Source: Rhizobium anhuiense (GTDB lineage: Bacteria > Pseudomonadota > Alphaproteobacteria > Rhizobiales > Rhizobiaceae). Taken from it: a stretch of 64,000 nucleotides of DNA. The stretch covers positions 62,001 through 126,000 of the forward strand of contig NZ_ML133521.1 of the NCBI RefSeq assembly GCF_003985145.1, written 5' to 3'. The notes beneath the pieces are model-generated. The model worked only from the letters and a program-made list of their open reading frames with translations, had not been told where the DNA came from and searched no databases. Position numbers and translations under genes: made by a program. Shown piece after piece: positions 1-7,285 of the stretch (the stretch's first letter is position 1; every line of letters starts with the position of its first letter).

Positions 1-467
1 TTGCGGATCAGCACCTTGAACTCGTCGCCGAAGATGCGCTCGCGCGATCCGGGCAGCCGGGTGTCGAAGCCGGCCAGCACATAGACCTCGTCGCGGCCGC
101 TCGGTTTCGAGCCCTTGACGCGTTCCGGCTCGCTCGACCCGTGACCGGCAATGCCGAGCACGACGAGGTCGCCAGGCCCTGCCCGCTCCGTCACGGCCCC
201 GATCGCTTGAAAAATGCCCTCGCGATCGGCTGCGCCATTCTTCAGGAGCGTCATGTCTTCGACGCCGACCGAGCGCAGCGACAGGGAAAGGTCCTCGGCA
301 TCGGCGACGGCGCCATGCAGCGGCGGGACATTGCGATAGAGATCGATGCCGACCAGCACCGCCCGGACCGCGCCGCGCTCGGGCGCCTCGATCGTCCTTG
401 CCAGGCTGTCGGTGGCCGCCAGGATGAGGAGGGCTAATGCGGCGGCCATGGAAACGGATGCGGACAT
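1..467 (-). CDS. Caspase-family (peptidase C14) protein, C-terminus beyond the window
   Basis: Reading leftward from an ATG at 467, about 155 residues are visible. They start with a signal-peptide-like hydrophobic N-terminus (MSASVSMAAALALLILAA), then a caspase-fold start: a strand (VRAVLVGIDLY), a helix with A-DAEDLS, and the catalytic-His segment VVLGIAGHGSS. The catalytic Cys would lie beyond base 1. A purine-rich ribosome site (GAGGGGAG) sits in the 22-bp gap after the upstream DUF4384-OmpA gene, so the two are probably one operon. The export signal suggests a periplasmic or surface role. Because the protein is cut by the window edge, whether it keeps the catalytic Cys is unknown. Confidence 0.7.
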   Translation of the reverse strand, partial: MSASVSMAAALALLILAATDSLARTIEAPERGAVRAVLVGIDLYRNVPPLHGAVADAEDLSLSLRSVGVEDMTLLKNGAADREGIFQAIGAVTERAGPGDLVVLGIAGHGSSEPERVKGSKPSGRDEVYVLAGFDTRLPGSRERIFGDEFKVLIR

Positions 468-489
468 GGCCAAACTCCCCTCGCCCCCA

Positions 490-2439
490 CTATTCGCGGC
501 GCCATTCGACGCGCCGGTTCAACGCATCGACATCGTCTTCGGTGAGGTTTGCGGTTGCGGTCACGTCGACCGGCTCGGAGGCGCCGCGGCCCTCGGCATC
601 GATCGTCGCGTCGATGCCGTGGCTCTTCAGGAAATCGGCGACGGCCTGGGCGCGGCGCTCGGACAGCTTCTGATTATAATCGTCAGCGCCGCGCCGGTCG
701 GTATGGCCGACGAGGATGATGCGACCGGGCTTCTGCTCCTTCAGCGCTTCCAGCAGTTCCTCGGCGGCCTCGGTGCCGATCGAGGTGAAGCTCGACTTGT
801 CGAAATCGAAGGTGATCGGCACCGGAATGGAGACCGGCACGATGCCGCGCACATTCTCGGAATAGATGCCGCCGAGCACGCCGCTGCGGTGATCCTTCTC
901 GGCCGGCACGAAGCTGCCTTGCGGATTGTCGCTCGAAGGATTCGCGGCAAGGATGCGGGCCTGGGCGGCGCGCTGGATGAGATCGGAAATCGTTTCGGCC
1001 GGCGGCGCCTTCGGCGTGCGGGTCTCGTTCTTGATGATCTCGATCGCCTGCTGGTAATCGGCGGCGGCATCGGCGAAGCGGCGAGCGGAGAAATAGATCT
1101 CGCCGAGCGTGGCGGAAGCCTGCCACAGCACCTGCGGACTGTCGGCAGCGACAAGCAGCGGTTCGTAATCGGCGACCGGTCTATCGGCGGCCATCATCTC
1201 CTGCGCGGCGGAAAGCCTGAGGGCTGCGACGCGGCGCTGGGCATTCACCTGGAACTGGCCGCAATCGGCGCTGACGGCGATCGCATCGGCCTCGGAAGCG
1301 GCAGCGGTGATATCCTTGGCGGCGACGGCGGTGTTCAGCTTGTCGAGAAGCGCGGTGCAAACCGGCGTATCGGCGTTGGCGACCTCGATCTCCTCGCCGG
1401 CCTGATCCGGTTCGGCCGAGCGGCCGAGGTTCAGCTGCGGCATCTTGATGCTGAAGCCGCCGGGCAGCTTGAATTGCGGCATCTTGATCTGCGGCATCGG
1501 CAGTTTCGGCATCTTGGTCTGAGAAGACTGGGCCGGCTGCTTGTACTGCGTCGGCTGCTTATATTGGGTCGGCCGGGTGGACGACGTGGTGTCGGCAGGG
1601 CCGATCAGTTCCAGTTCGTCGGCGGCAAGTTCCTGGCCGGGCGCCAGATTGGTGACGATCTTGTATTTCTTCGGCGGCTGTGTGGTGGCCTGCTCGACAG
1701 GCTTCGGCGCGACTTTTTTCGGCGCAGCGGGCTTCGGTTTTTCCACCGCCGTTTCCGGCTTCTTGGCAACTTCCTGTTTCGTCACCGGCTTCGGAGCGGC
1801 TGCCGGTTTCGGCGCAACGGGCGGCTTTGCCGCCTGCTCGACCGGTGCGGGTTTTGCGGCAGGGGCGGCTGCGACGGGAGGGGCCGCGGGCAGACTATCG
1901 ACCGTCGTCAGAATCAGCGTCTTGCTACTGATCTTGGTGCCGAGGCTGCGGGCTTCCTCAAGGCTGCGGGACACGGCATCCATGCCGCCGTCGATCGAGC
2001 GGAACATGCCGCTGCCGCTGCCGCCGAGATCGGCGAAGATGGTCAGCGGCTTGGAGGAATAAAAGACCTTGATCTGCTCCTGGCCGACCGGACCTGAAAC
2101 CTGCAGCCGGGCGCCGCTTGCCGGATCCGGCACCTGCACACGCTTGCCGGCGCCGATGAGCGCATCGGTCTGGTACTTGTTTGGGAAAAGCTTCACCACC
2201 GCGCCGTTCGGCGAAACGTTCAGCACCGTGACATAGGCGTTTTCGCTCGACTGGATGAAGAGGCCGACCACTTCGCCGATGGCGTATTTGGCCTCGGCGC
2301 GATCGAAGGTGATGCTGACGGGGCCGGTCTGGGCCGGCGCTTCGGTCAGTGTGCGTTCGTTCTGCGCCTCGACGGCGGGAACCACCGAAAAGAATGAAAG
2401 AAAGGTGGCTGCTGCTAGGATGGCTTTACGGTTCAGCAT
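490..2439 (-). CDS. DUF4384 / OmpA-domain envelope protein
   Basis: A 649-residue exported protein. The start MLNRKAIL is chosen because GAGGAGG lies 8 bp upstream and a signal peptide follows (to about residue 26). Residues ~35-140 match DUF4384 (a VSITFDRAEAKYAIGE type start and the LFPN block). Residues ~185-290 are a Pro/Ala/Lys-rich linker of the kind that spans periplasm. A middle region has Lys-Met-Pro-rich short repeats (KMPKLPMPQIKMPQ) and TPR-like helices. The last ~110 residues are an OmpA C-terminal peptidoglycan-binding domain (TFDFDKSSF, LVGHTDRRG, LSERRAQAV). DUF4384 commonly accompanies caspase-like proteins, which fits the gene just downstream. Likely role: anchoring that module to the cell wall. 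Substrate and trigger are unknown. Confidence 0.8.
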   Translation of the reverse strand: MLNRKAILAAATFLSFFSVVPAVEAQNERTLTEAPAQTGPVSITFDRAEAKYAIGEVVGLFIQSSENAYVTVLNVSPNGAVVKLFPNKYQTDALIGAGKRVQVPDPASGARLQVSGPVGQEQIKVFYSSKPLTIFADLGGSGSGMFRSIDGGMDAVSRSLEEARSLGTKISSKTLILTTVDSLPAAPPVAAAPAAKPAPVEQAAKPPVAPKPAAAPKPVTKQEVAKKPETAVEKPKPAAPKKVAPKPVEQATTQPPKKYKIVTNLAPGQELAADELELIGPADTTSSTRPTQYKQPTQYKQPAQSSQTKMPKLPMPQIKMPQFKLPGGFSIKMPQLNLGRSAEPDQAGEEIEVANADTPVCTALLDKLNTAVAAKDITAAASEADAIAVSADCGQFQVNAQRRVAALRLSAAQEMMAADRPVADYEPLLVAADSPQVLWQASATLGEIYFSARRFADAAADYQQAIEIIKNETRTPKAPPAETISDLIQRAAQARILAANPSSDNPQGSFVPAEKDHRSGVLGGIYSENVRGIVPVSIPVPITFDFDKSSFTSIGTEAAEELLEALKEQKPGRIILVGHTDRRGADDYNQKLSERRAQAVADFLKSHGIDATIDAEGRGASEPVDVTATANLTEDDVDALNRRVEWRRE

Positions 2440-2651
2440 TGGAAAACCTCCTCTTCGAACAATCTCACACTGTGTTGAAGATGAGAATAGCACTGACCGG
2501 CGAAATTGGGATGGTTTCACCCGTCTTGCTTGAGGGAGGGTTACAAATTATTTGGAGCCCGAAAGAATCCCTCAAGGCAAAGAGGTAAGCAAGACTCATG
2601 CTCGGCAATATCCGGCGGCTATTATAGTCCGTTCGGATGGCTGGGATGCGG

Positions 2652-3029
2652 TTAGTTCTTGGGTTTCTGCCCGGCTGATTTCAAAATCGAGATCAGGTCG
2701 CTCATTCCCTCGGGCGAGGAATTGTAGAGCCAGAGAATATCCGGATTGTCGATCGCGAATTCCTTGCCGGGGCCGGAGCCCATGTCGCGGCCGGGCGAGG
2801 TCGCATCGGGCAGCTTGCCTTCGCCGGGCGCCAGCCCCTCGGCGCGCTCATGTTCGGCGATGATGGCGGTCGCCGCAGCAAAGGCCTTTTCGTCCTGCTG
2901 GCGCAACGCTGCCAGCGCGGGGTTGCGCGCCGCCAGCGCATCCTCGACCGGGCCGGCCTGACTAAGCTCAGGCATTTGCAGCGCCAGCAGCAGGCCGATC
3001 GACAGGGTTATGAGCCAGGATTTCGTCAT
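2652..3029 (-). CDS. Small exported protein of unknown function
   Basis: 125 residues from the ATG giving MTKSWLITLSIGLLLALQMPELSQAGPV, a clear signal peptide ending near residue 26. A longer upstream extension in the same frame would run through an intergenic repeat and is judged non-coding. The mature part is hydrophilic and helical (A-LR-QDEKAFAAATAIIAEHERAEG) and ends in a segment with DNPDILWLYNSSPEGMSDLI. I do not recognise the family. It lies between the OmpA protein and the next leftward gene, so it may belong to the same envelope group. The ribosome site is weak. Confidence 0.55.
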   Translation of the reverse strand: MTKSWLITLSIGLLLALQMPELSQAGPVEDALAARNPALAALRQQDEKAFAAATAIIAEHERAEGLAPGEGKLPDATSPGRDMGSGPGKEFAIDNPDILWLYNSSPEGMSDLISILKSAGQKPKN

Positions 3030-3149
3030 CGTCGTCACATCCGTCTTATGGGCGCCATTACGCGACAAGCGCCCCGACAATAGGGAGAGGCTGGGAGGAT
3101 GGCAACGGCGCTTGGCGCCAATCGATTGGGAGGGTTGAAATCGACTGGC

Positions 3150-3224
3150 AGAGGCGCTTTCGCTCTTTGTTTTATGCATGTCGTTGCCCCGGAACCGCTG
3201 CACACTTCCGGGCGACATGCATTA
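3150..3224. repeat. Rhizobial intergenic palindromic repeat, copy 1
   Basis: A hairpin-forming element between two leftward genes. Arms GCATGTCG (3176-3183) and CGACATGC (3213-3220) pair. After a 4-nt bulge, CCCGGAA (3188-3194) pairs with TTCCGGG (3206-3212) around a loop CCGCTGCACAC. The preceding CGCTCTTTGTTTTATGC and the loop recur in degraded form at 15795-15880 and more distantly at 11448-11576. It abuts the stop codon of the upstream gene, so it could also act as a transcript end or mRNA-stabilising structure. Confidence 0.75.
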
Positions 3225-3818
3225 GAGGATCTTCAATTGCTGCAGACTGAGGCGCAGGTCGCGCAGCATCTCGCCGAAGATCTCCTCGATCATCCCCGTC
3301 GACCAGACGACCATGGTGCCGTAGGGCGAGCGCTTGCGCTGCATGAAGCCCGCCGTCTCGAAATCGATCAGCGTCTTGCGGCAGGTCTCGCTCGACATCA
3401 CCGCGACCAGGAAGCGGGCGAGATTGGACTGGTCGATCGCGCCTGATTTTTCCGCCCAGTTCTGGATCAGCCGCGGCTTGGTGTCGGCGGTGAACATCGA
3501 GGCGAGCGCCCGATCCTGCGACAGCCCCAGGCGCTGCAGCTTGGCCGGATCGCGGGTCAGCGAAACCACGTAGTCATTGTGCAGATCGGCGAAGCGTTCG
3601 ATATCCTCGGCCGTGTTGATGCCGAAAACCTTCATCGAATAGAGGAACTCGGCCATCAGATAGGTCGGCTCGGAGCGCAGTTGCGCCAGATGCTTGTCGT
3701 CCTTGCTGGCAGACGCCGCGCAGACGCGATCGGAAAAACCTATCCGTGCGGCGCGAACCTGCTCCAGCAGGCTGATGTCGAGCGCCAGTTCGTCACCGTT
3801 CCATTCCAGCATAAGCAT
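3222..3818 (-). CDS. Conserved hypothetical protein, possible winged-helix C-terminus
   Basis: 198 residues, no signal peptide, cytosolic composition. The C-terminal ~70 residues (ARFLVAVMSSETCRKTLIDFE, then GFMQRKRSPYGTMVVWS) have the look of a winged helix-turn-helix with a basic wing, as in MarR-like proteins. The N-terminal two-thirds is helical and unfamiliar. An ATG two codons further in is an equally possible start. It is divergent from the gene at 3964, with a 145-bp shared upstream region, which would suit a local regulator. The DNA-binding call is inference only. Confidence 0.6.
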   Translation of the reverse strand: MLMLEWNGDELALDISLLEQVRAARIGFSDRVCAASASKDDKHLAQLRSEPTYLMAEFLYSMKVFGINTAEDIERFADLHNDYVVSLTRDPAKLQRLGLSQDRALASMFTADTKPRLIQNWAEKSGAIDQSNLARFLVAVMSSETCRKTLIDFETAGFMQRKRSPYGTMVVWSTGMIEEIFGEMLRDLRLSLQQLKIL

Positions 3819-3963
3819 TTCCTGCCAGCAAATCTTCGAGACGATGATCTTGTACTATTCCAGGCGCAGATCTCCAAATCGTTTGGAAAGCAACAGCTTG
3901 CTGATGGGGCGCATCTATCTTACCATTTTGAATGACTTGGCAGTCTTTTCGAGGGTCGAGGCA

Positions 3964-5571
3964 ATGCGTGGTTTGGGGTCGCATATTCTGTTTGCCGCGG
4001 CACTTGCAGTCGCCTCGCCAGGTTTTGCCAAAGACACGACAATCATAGAGCTTCGCAGCGGCGACGGCGCGCGTTCGGTCGGCATCATCTCGTCCAACGA
4101 GGAAGTGGAGGCATCCGGGCCTGCGGCGATCACCGTCGGTGACGACGGCACCATCTACATTCTCGACCAGAACAACGGCCGCGTGCTCGCCGTCGACGCC
4201 GAACGTTCGCAGGCCGATCCGGAGATCCTGCCGCTGCCGGAGAATGCCACGCCGGAGGATCTCGCCGTCGTCCACAACGAACTCTACCTCTGGTCCGATG
4301 GCGTCGTGCCGCTCGAGCGCGCCACCGATGCCGACGGTCGGTCGCAGACGCTGCGCGCCGTCGACGGCGGCGGCGATGCCGACGACTACACCCGCTCGGT
4401 CTTCGCCTCGATGGGCTCGGTATCGCCCGGGCCGCTGAACAGCATCATCGACGAGATCGGCCGCAGCGTGAGCCGGCCCGAGGTCCGCCCGCCGGTCAAG
4501 CAATATGTGCCGAGCCGCGGGCTCGGCGATATCGTCGCCGAAGTCTCGGCTGCCAACGACAAGGCGGAGATCCTGCTGCGGCGCAGCAGCTCGGAGGAGA
4601 ATTTCCTGTCGCTGCAGCTGACCTCCGAAGGGCGGATCGGCACCGTCGAACTGCTCGACATCGACACAACAGGCAGGCCCTATGCGCTGGTCGAGCTGGT
4701 GCCGGCCGACCGGCCCGAACGCACCGGCATGCTGGTGGTGCGGTTCACGCCGAACGGGGCAATCGACCGGGTCTACGACCTGCCGATCGAACCGGGCACG
4801 GTCTTCTCCAGGCGTTTCGTGGCGATCGGCCCGCGTGGCGACGTGCTCTATTTAAGATCGCTGGAGAGCCGGGCGCAGGTGCTGCGGCTCGACGGCAGGG
4901 AGCCCGGCCGCAAGCTTGCCGTCGCCAGCCCCGCCAAGCAGCCGAATGCCGGCAAACCCGGCAAGACGCCGAAGGTGGCGATCGTGCCGAAATCGCGCAG
5001 CGACGTCATCGAGCGGGCCATCGGCTTCGAGACGCTGAACTGGCTGGTGACGCCGACGGCCTATGGCAAGGATCCGGGTCCGGGCTGCATCAACATGAAC
5101 CGGCTGCGCCGCCCGACCTACCTGATCGGCAAGCGCGGCCAAACGGTCAAGGGTGTTCCCTATTGCTGGGGCTGCAAGACGCCGCTCGAGAATTTCATCG
5201 GCGGGGTGGAAAAGGGCCAGACCGCCGGCAATGTCTGCACCAAGAGCGCGCCGCAATCCAACATCCTCGGCGTCGACTGCTCCGGCTTCGTCAGCGACGC
5301 CTGGGGCCTGAAGATGCATGTGACGACGCGCGCCATCCCCGGCATCACCAAGCGCCTCCCCGACCCCTGGTCGCTACGGCCGGGCGACGCGCTGAACAAG
5401 CCGGGTTCGCATGTGCTCTTGTTCATGCGCTTCACCGACGACCGCAAGGTCGAGGTGATGGAGGCCTCGCCGAACGCCTGCAAAGGCCGCGTCTGCCGCA
5501 ACACCTATTCGCTCGGCAGCCTGTTGATGCGCGGCTACCAGCCGGTGCGTTTCAGGGGGCTGGATGGTTGA
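3964..5571 (+). CDS. Exported protein with NHL-like repeats and NlpC/P60-like C-terminal domain
   Basis: 535 residues from ATG 3964 (GAGGGTCGAGG upstream). A signal peptide (MRGLGSHILFAAALAVASPGFA) is followed by a propeller-like region containing NHL-type strands (AITVGDDGTIYILDQNNGRVLAVD). The C-terminal ~130 residues resemble NlpC/P60 cysteine peptidases: VDCSGFVSDAWG gives the nucleophile Cys439, and GSHVLLFMRF gives the His near 483, after the LRPGDAL block typical of the fold. The likely substrate is murein cross-bridge peptide, in the periplasm. It is convergent with the next gene, 13 bp apart. Together with the OmpA and caspase neighbours it points to an envelope-remodelling group. 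Confidence 0.7.
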   Translation: MRGLGSHILFAAALAVASPGFAKDTTIIELRSGDGARSVGIISSNEEVEASGPAAITVGDDGTIYILDQNNGRVLAVDAERSQADPEILPLPENATPEDLAVVHNELYLWSDGVVPLERATDADGRSQTLRAVDGGGDADDYTRSVFASMGSVSPGPLNSIIDEIGRSVSRPEVRPPVKQYVPSRGLGDIVAEVSAANDKAEILLRRSSSEENFLSLQLTSEGRIGTVELLDIDTTGRPYALVELVPADRPERTGMLVVRFTPNGAIDRVYDLPIEPGTVFSRRFVAIGPRGDVLYLRSLESRAQVLRLDGREPGRKLAVASPAKQPNAGKPGKTPKVAIVPKSRSDVIERAIGFETLNWLVTPTAYGKDPGPGCINMNRLRRPTYLIGKRGQTVKGVPYCWGCKTPLENFIGGVEKGQTAGNVCTKSAPQSNILGVDCSGFVSDAWGLKMHVTTRAIPGITKRLPDPWSLRPGDALNKPGSHVLLFMRFTDDRKVEVMEASPNACKGRVCRNTYSLGSLLMRGYQPVRFRGLDG

Positions 5572-5577
5572 ATGAAA

Positions 5578-5594
5578 GGCAGCGTCAGGCTGCC
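5578..5594. terminator. Short hairpin between convergent genes
   Basis: GGCAGC-gtcag-GCTGCC forms a 6-bp stem between the converging stops at 5571 and 5585. It overlaps the last codons of the leftward gene and has no T-run, so it is only a weak terminator candidate. Confidence 0.3.
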
Positions 5595-6808
5595 GGCTTT
5601 GACGCCAATCGGCGCTTCGCCATCGCCAGAAGGCCATGCGCGGCAACGCTCTCGGCATAGTCCCGATAGGCGGGATCCCGGCTCAGCATGCGCTCTTCAG
5701 CGCGGGCGCGCATGACGTAGATAAGGCTGACGATCGCCAGCATGCCGGCCCGGGCAAGTCCTTCCGCAAGGCCGCTGGCAATGAAGCTGGGAAATGCAAA
5801 AAGCCACCAGGAGATGTTCTTCGAGACGTAGGCTGGGTGTTTGATGAAACGATAGGGACCTGAGGTGATGATGCCGCGATGGGTGAGGTTGGAAAATCGC
5901 GGCCCGAAAGCGACAGTCGCCCAAACGTAGATCACGGTGCAGGCCAGCGTCGCGACGCTCCAGAGGATGAAGATGGCCGACCCCTCCTGGATCACCGTCT
6001 CCCAGCCCGGCCCGTCGCCATAGGGCACGAAAGTATGTGAAATCGCCGGGAAGAACGGCTCATAACAGATGAGGCAGACCAGCCAGCCGAGCGCCGTCGT
6101 CTCCGTCGCCCTGACATGCCAGCCGAAAAGCTTGAAGGTGGCAATATAACCACCGGCGGCAAGCACGACGTCGAGAAGAAAGACAAGCCGCATGAGACCT
6201 TCGAACCAGGCCGCCGAGAGTACCGGAAACGCCCAGGCCGGCTTGTCGGCGAGATCGGTAAGAGCGGCCATGCCGCCCGAGAACATCAGCACGAGAAAGA
6301 AGCATTTGATTGCGAGCAGGCGCAATGCGAACAGCACGTCCTCCTCACGAAAATCCTGCATCAGCACCGCGCGCCCGACCTGATGGAGGTAATCGTCGGG
6401 CTCTTCGGCGATCTGATCGGTGGCTACGATGTAGAGGATGGTGGCAGCAGCCAGCGCGATGGAAATGAGGATGGTCGTATGGCCGGCCTCGATGAACCAT
6501 CGGACCGCCGCCGACTCTGTGAAAAACGGAAAGACCGAACAGGCGATGACAACCACACCCAAAAGTGCTGCGAGGCCGACAAGCTTGGTTCCGATGCGGC
6601 GCCAGAAGATGGCGGAAGCCTCGTTCCGTCTTTCTCGCGACGCCCAAGCCCGACGAGCGGCTGGCGTGCCCTCTACGACGATCCATGCCAGGAGAAGGCA
6701 GAACACGGCAAGCGCCATCGCCTTGCCGGGCTCAAGCTGCAGATAGGCCGAGAGTGCAATGCCGACAACTGCTCCTGCGAGGGTTCCGGCTTCTGTTGTG
6801 AATTGCAT
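5585..6808 (-). CDS. Polytopic membrane protein with isoprenylcysteine/phospholipid methyltransferase-like C-terminus
   Basis: 407 residues from ATG 6808; a TTG four codons upstream is an alternative and neither has a strong ribosome site. About eight to ten hydrophobic segments are visible. The C-terminal ~110 residues carry the ICMT/PEMT signature: FSNLTHRGIITSGPYRFIKHPAYVSKN followed by a membrane segment and ERMLSRDPAYRDYAE. In the family this region binds S-adenosylmethionine at the inner-membrane face. The N-terminal half is not recognised. The substrate is unknown; a lipid or prenylated group is the family-based guess. It is co-oriented with the lipoprotein gene 54 bp upstream. Confidence 0.7.
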   Translation of the reverse strand: MQFTTEAGTLAGAVVGIALSAYLQLEPGKAMALAVFCLLLAWIVVEGTPAARRAWASRERRNEASAIFWRRIGTKLVGLAALLGVVVIACSVFPFFTESAAVRWFIEAGHTTILISIALAAATILYIVATDQIAEEPDDYLHQVGRAVLMQDFREEDVLFALRLLAIKCFFLVLMFSGGMAALTDLADKPAWAFPVLSAAWFEGLMRLVFLLDVVLAAGGYIATFKLFGWHVRATETTALGWLVCLICYEPFFPAISHTFVPYGDGPGWETVIQEGSAIFILWSVATLACTVIYVWATVAFGPRFSNLTHRGIITSGPYRFIKHPAYVSKNISWWLFAFPSFIASGLAEGLARAGMLAIVSLIYVMRARAEERMLSRDPAYRDYAESVAAHGLLAMAKRRLASKPAA

Positions 6809-6862
6809 GTTCACAACCAATTTCTCGTACTGTGCGAAAGCAGAAAGTCGTAACTCAATCTG

Positions 6863-7261
6863 CTACCAATCACCTCCACTAGAACTAGTACCACCGCTGG
6901 AACTAGAGCCACCGCTGGAGCTCGACGAGCCACCGGAACTTGAAGAGCTGCTGGAGCCAGAAGAACTCGAAGAACCGCTGGAACTAGAGGAACCCGAGGA
7001 TCCACTTGAACCGGACGAACTACCCGAGCTGCTTGAGCTGGAATCATTGCCGGAACGCCCGAAAGTTGTTTGATTGCGCGGCGCGGCTACTTTTCTGATG
7101 GTCGCGGTCTGTTTCCTGGTGGTGGTTTGTTGGCTCGTCGGCTCTCGGCTGGAGAACAGCGTCTGAGCGCCGGGATCAAAGACGCAGCTTTGCAGGATTG
7201 CCCCGGAGCCCGCGATGAAGGTTGAGCACAAGAGAATACGGATAATCAGCTTGTTGGTCAT
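6863..7261 (-). CDS. Ser/Gly-rich putative lipoprotein
   Basis: 132 residues. The N-terminus MTNKLIIRILLCSTFIAGSGAILQSC ends in a lipobox-like LQSC, so lipidation at Cys26 is likely. A short basic/Thr-rich stretch follows, then about 60 residues made almost only of Ser and Gly in irregular SSGSS units, ending GGDW. Serine is encoded by AGT, AGC, TCT, TCC, TCG and TCA in mixed order, so the tract is not a fresh DNA repeat expansion. Such tails act as flexible surface spacers or glycosylation targets. It starts just downstream (25 bp) of the caspase/Sel1 gene and is probably co-transcribed with it. Confidence 0.65.
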   Translation of the reverse strand: MTNKLIIRILLCSTFIAGSGAILQSCVFDPGAQTLFSSREPTSQQTTTRKQTATIRKVAAPRNQTTFGRSGNDSSSSSSGSSSGSSGSSGSSSSSGSSSSSGSSSSSSSGGSSSSSGGSSSSGGTSSSGGDW

Positions 7262-7285
7262 AAAGGGCGCCCCCAGATCGCCTTT

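Noticed and set aside
346..2097. Long plus-strand open frame of 583 codons opposite the OmpA-type gene
   Set aside because: Arg/Gly/Leu-rich composition of an antisense shadow in GC-rich DNA; the minus-strand frame has signal peptide, DUF4384 and OmpA motifs.
6759..7073. Glu/Leu/Pro repeat protein on the plus strand opposite the Ser/Gly gene
   Set aside because: It is the antisense of the Ser/Gly codons; the minus-strand frame has a lipobox and a ribosome-linked start.
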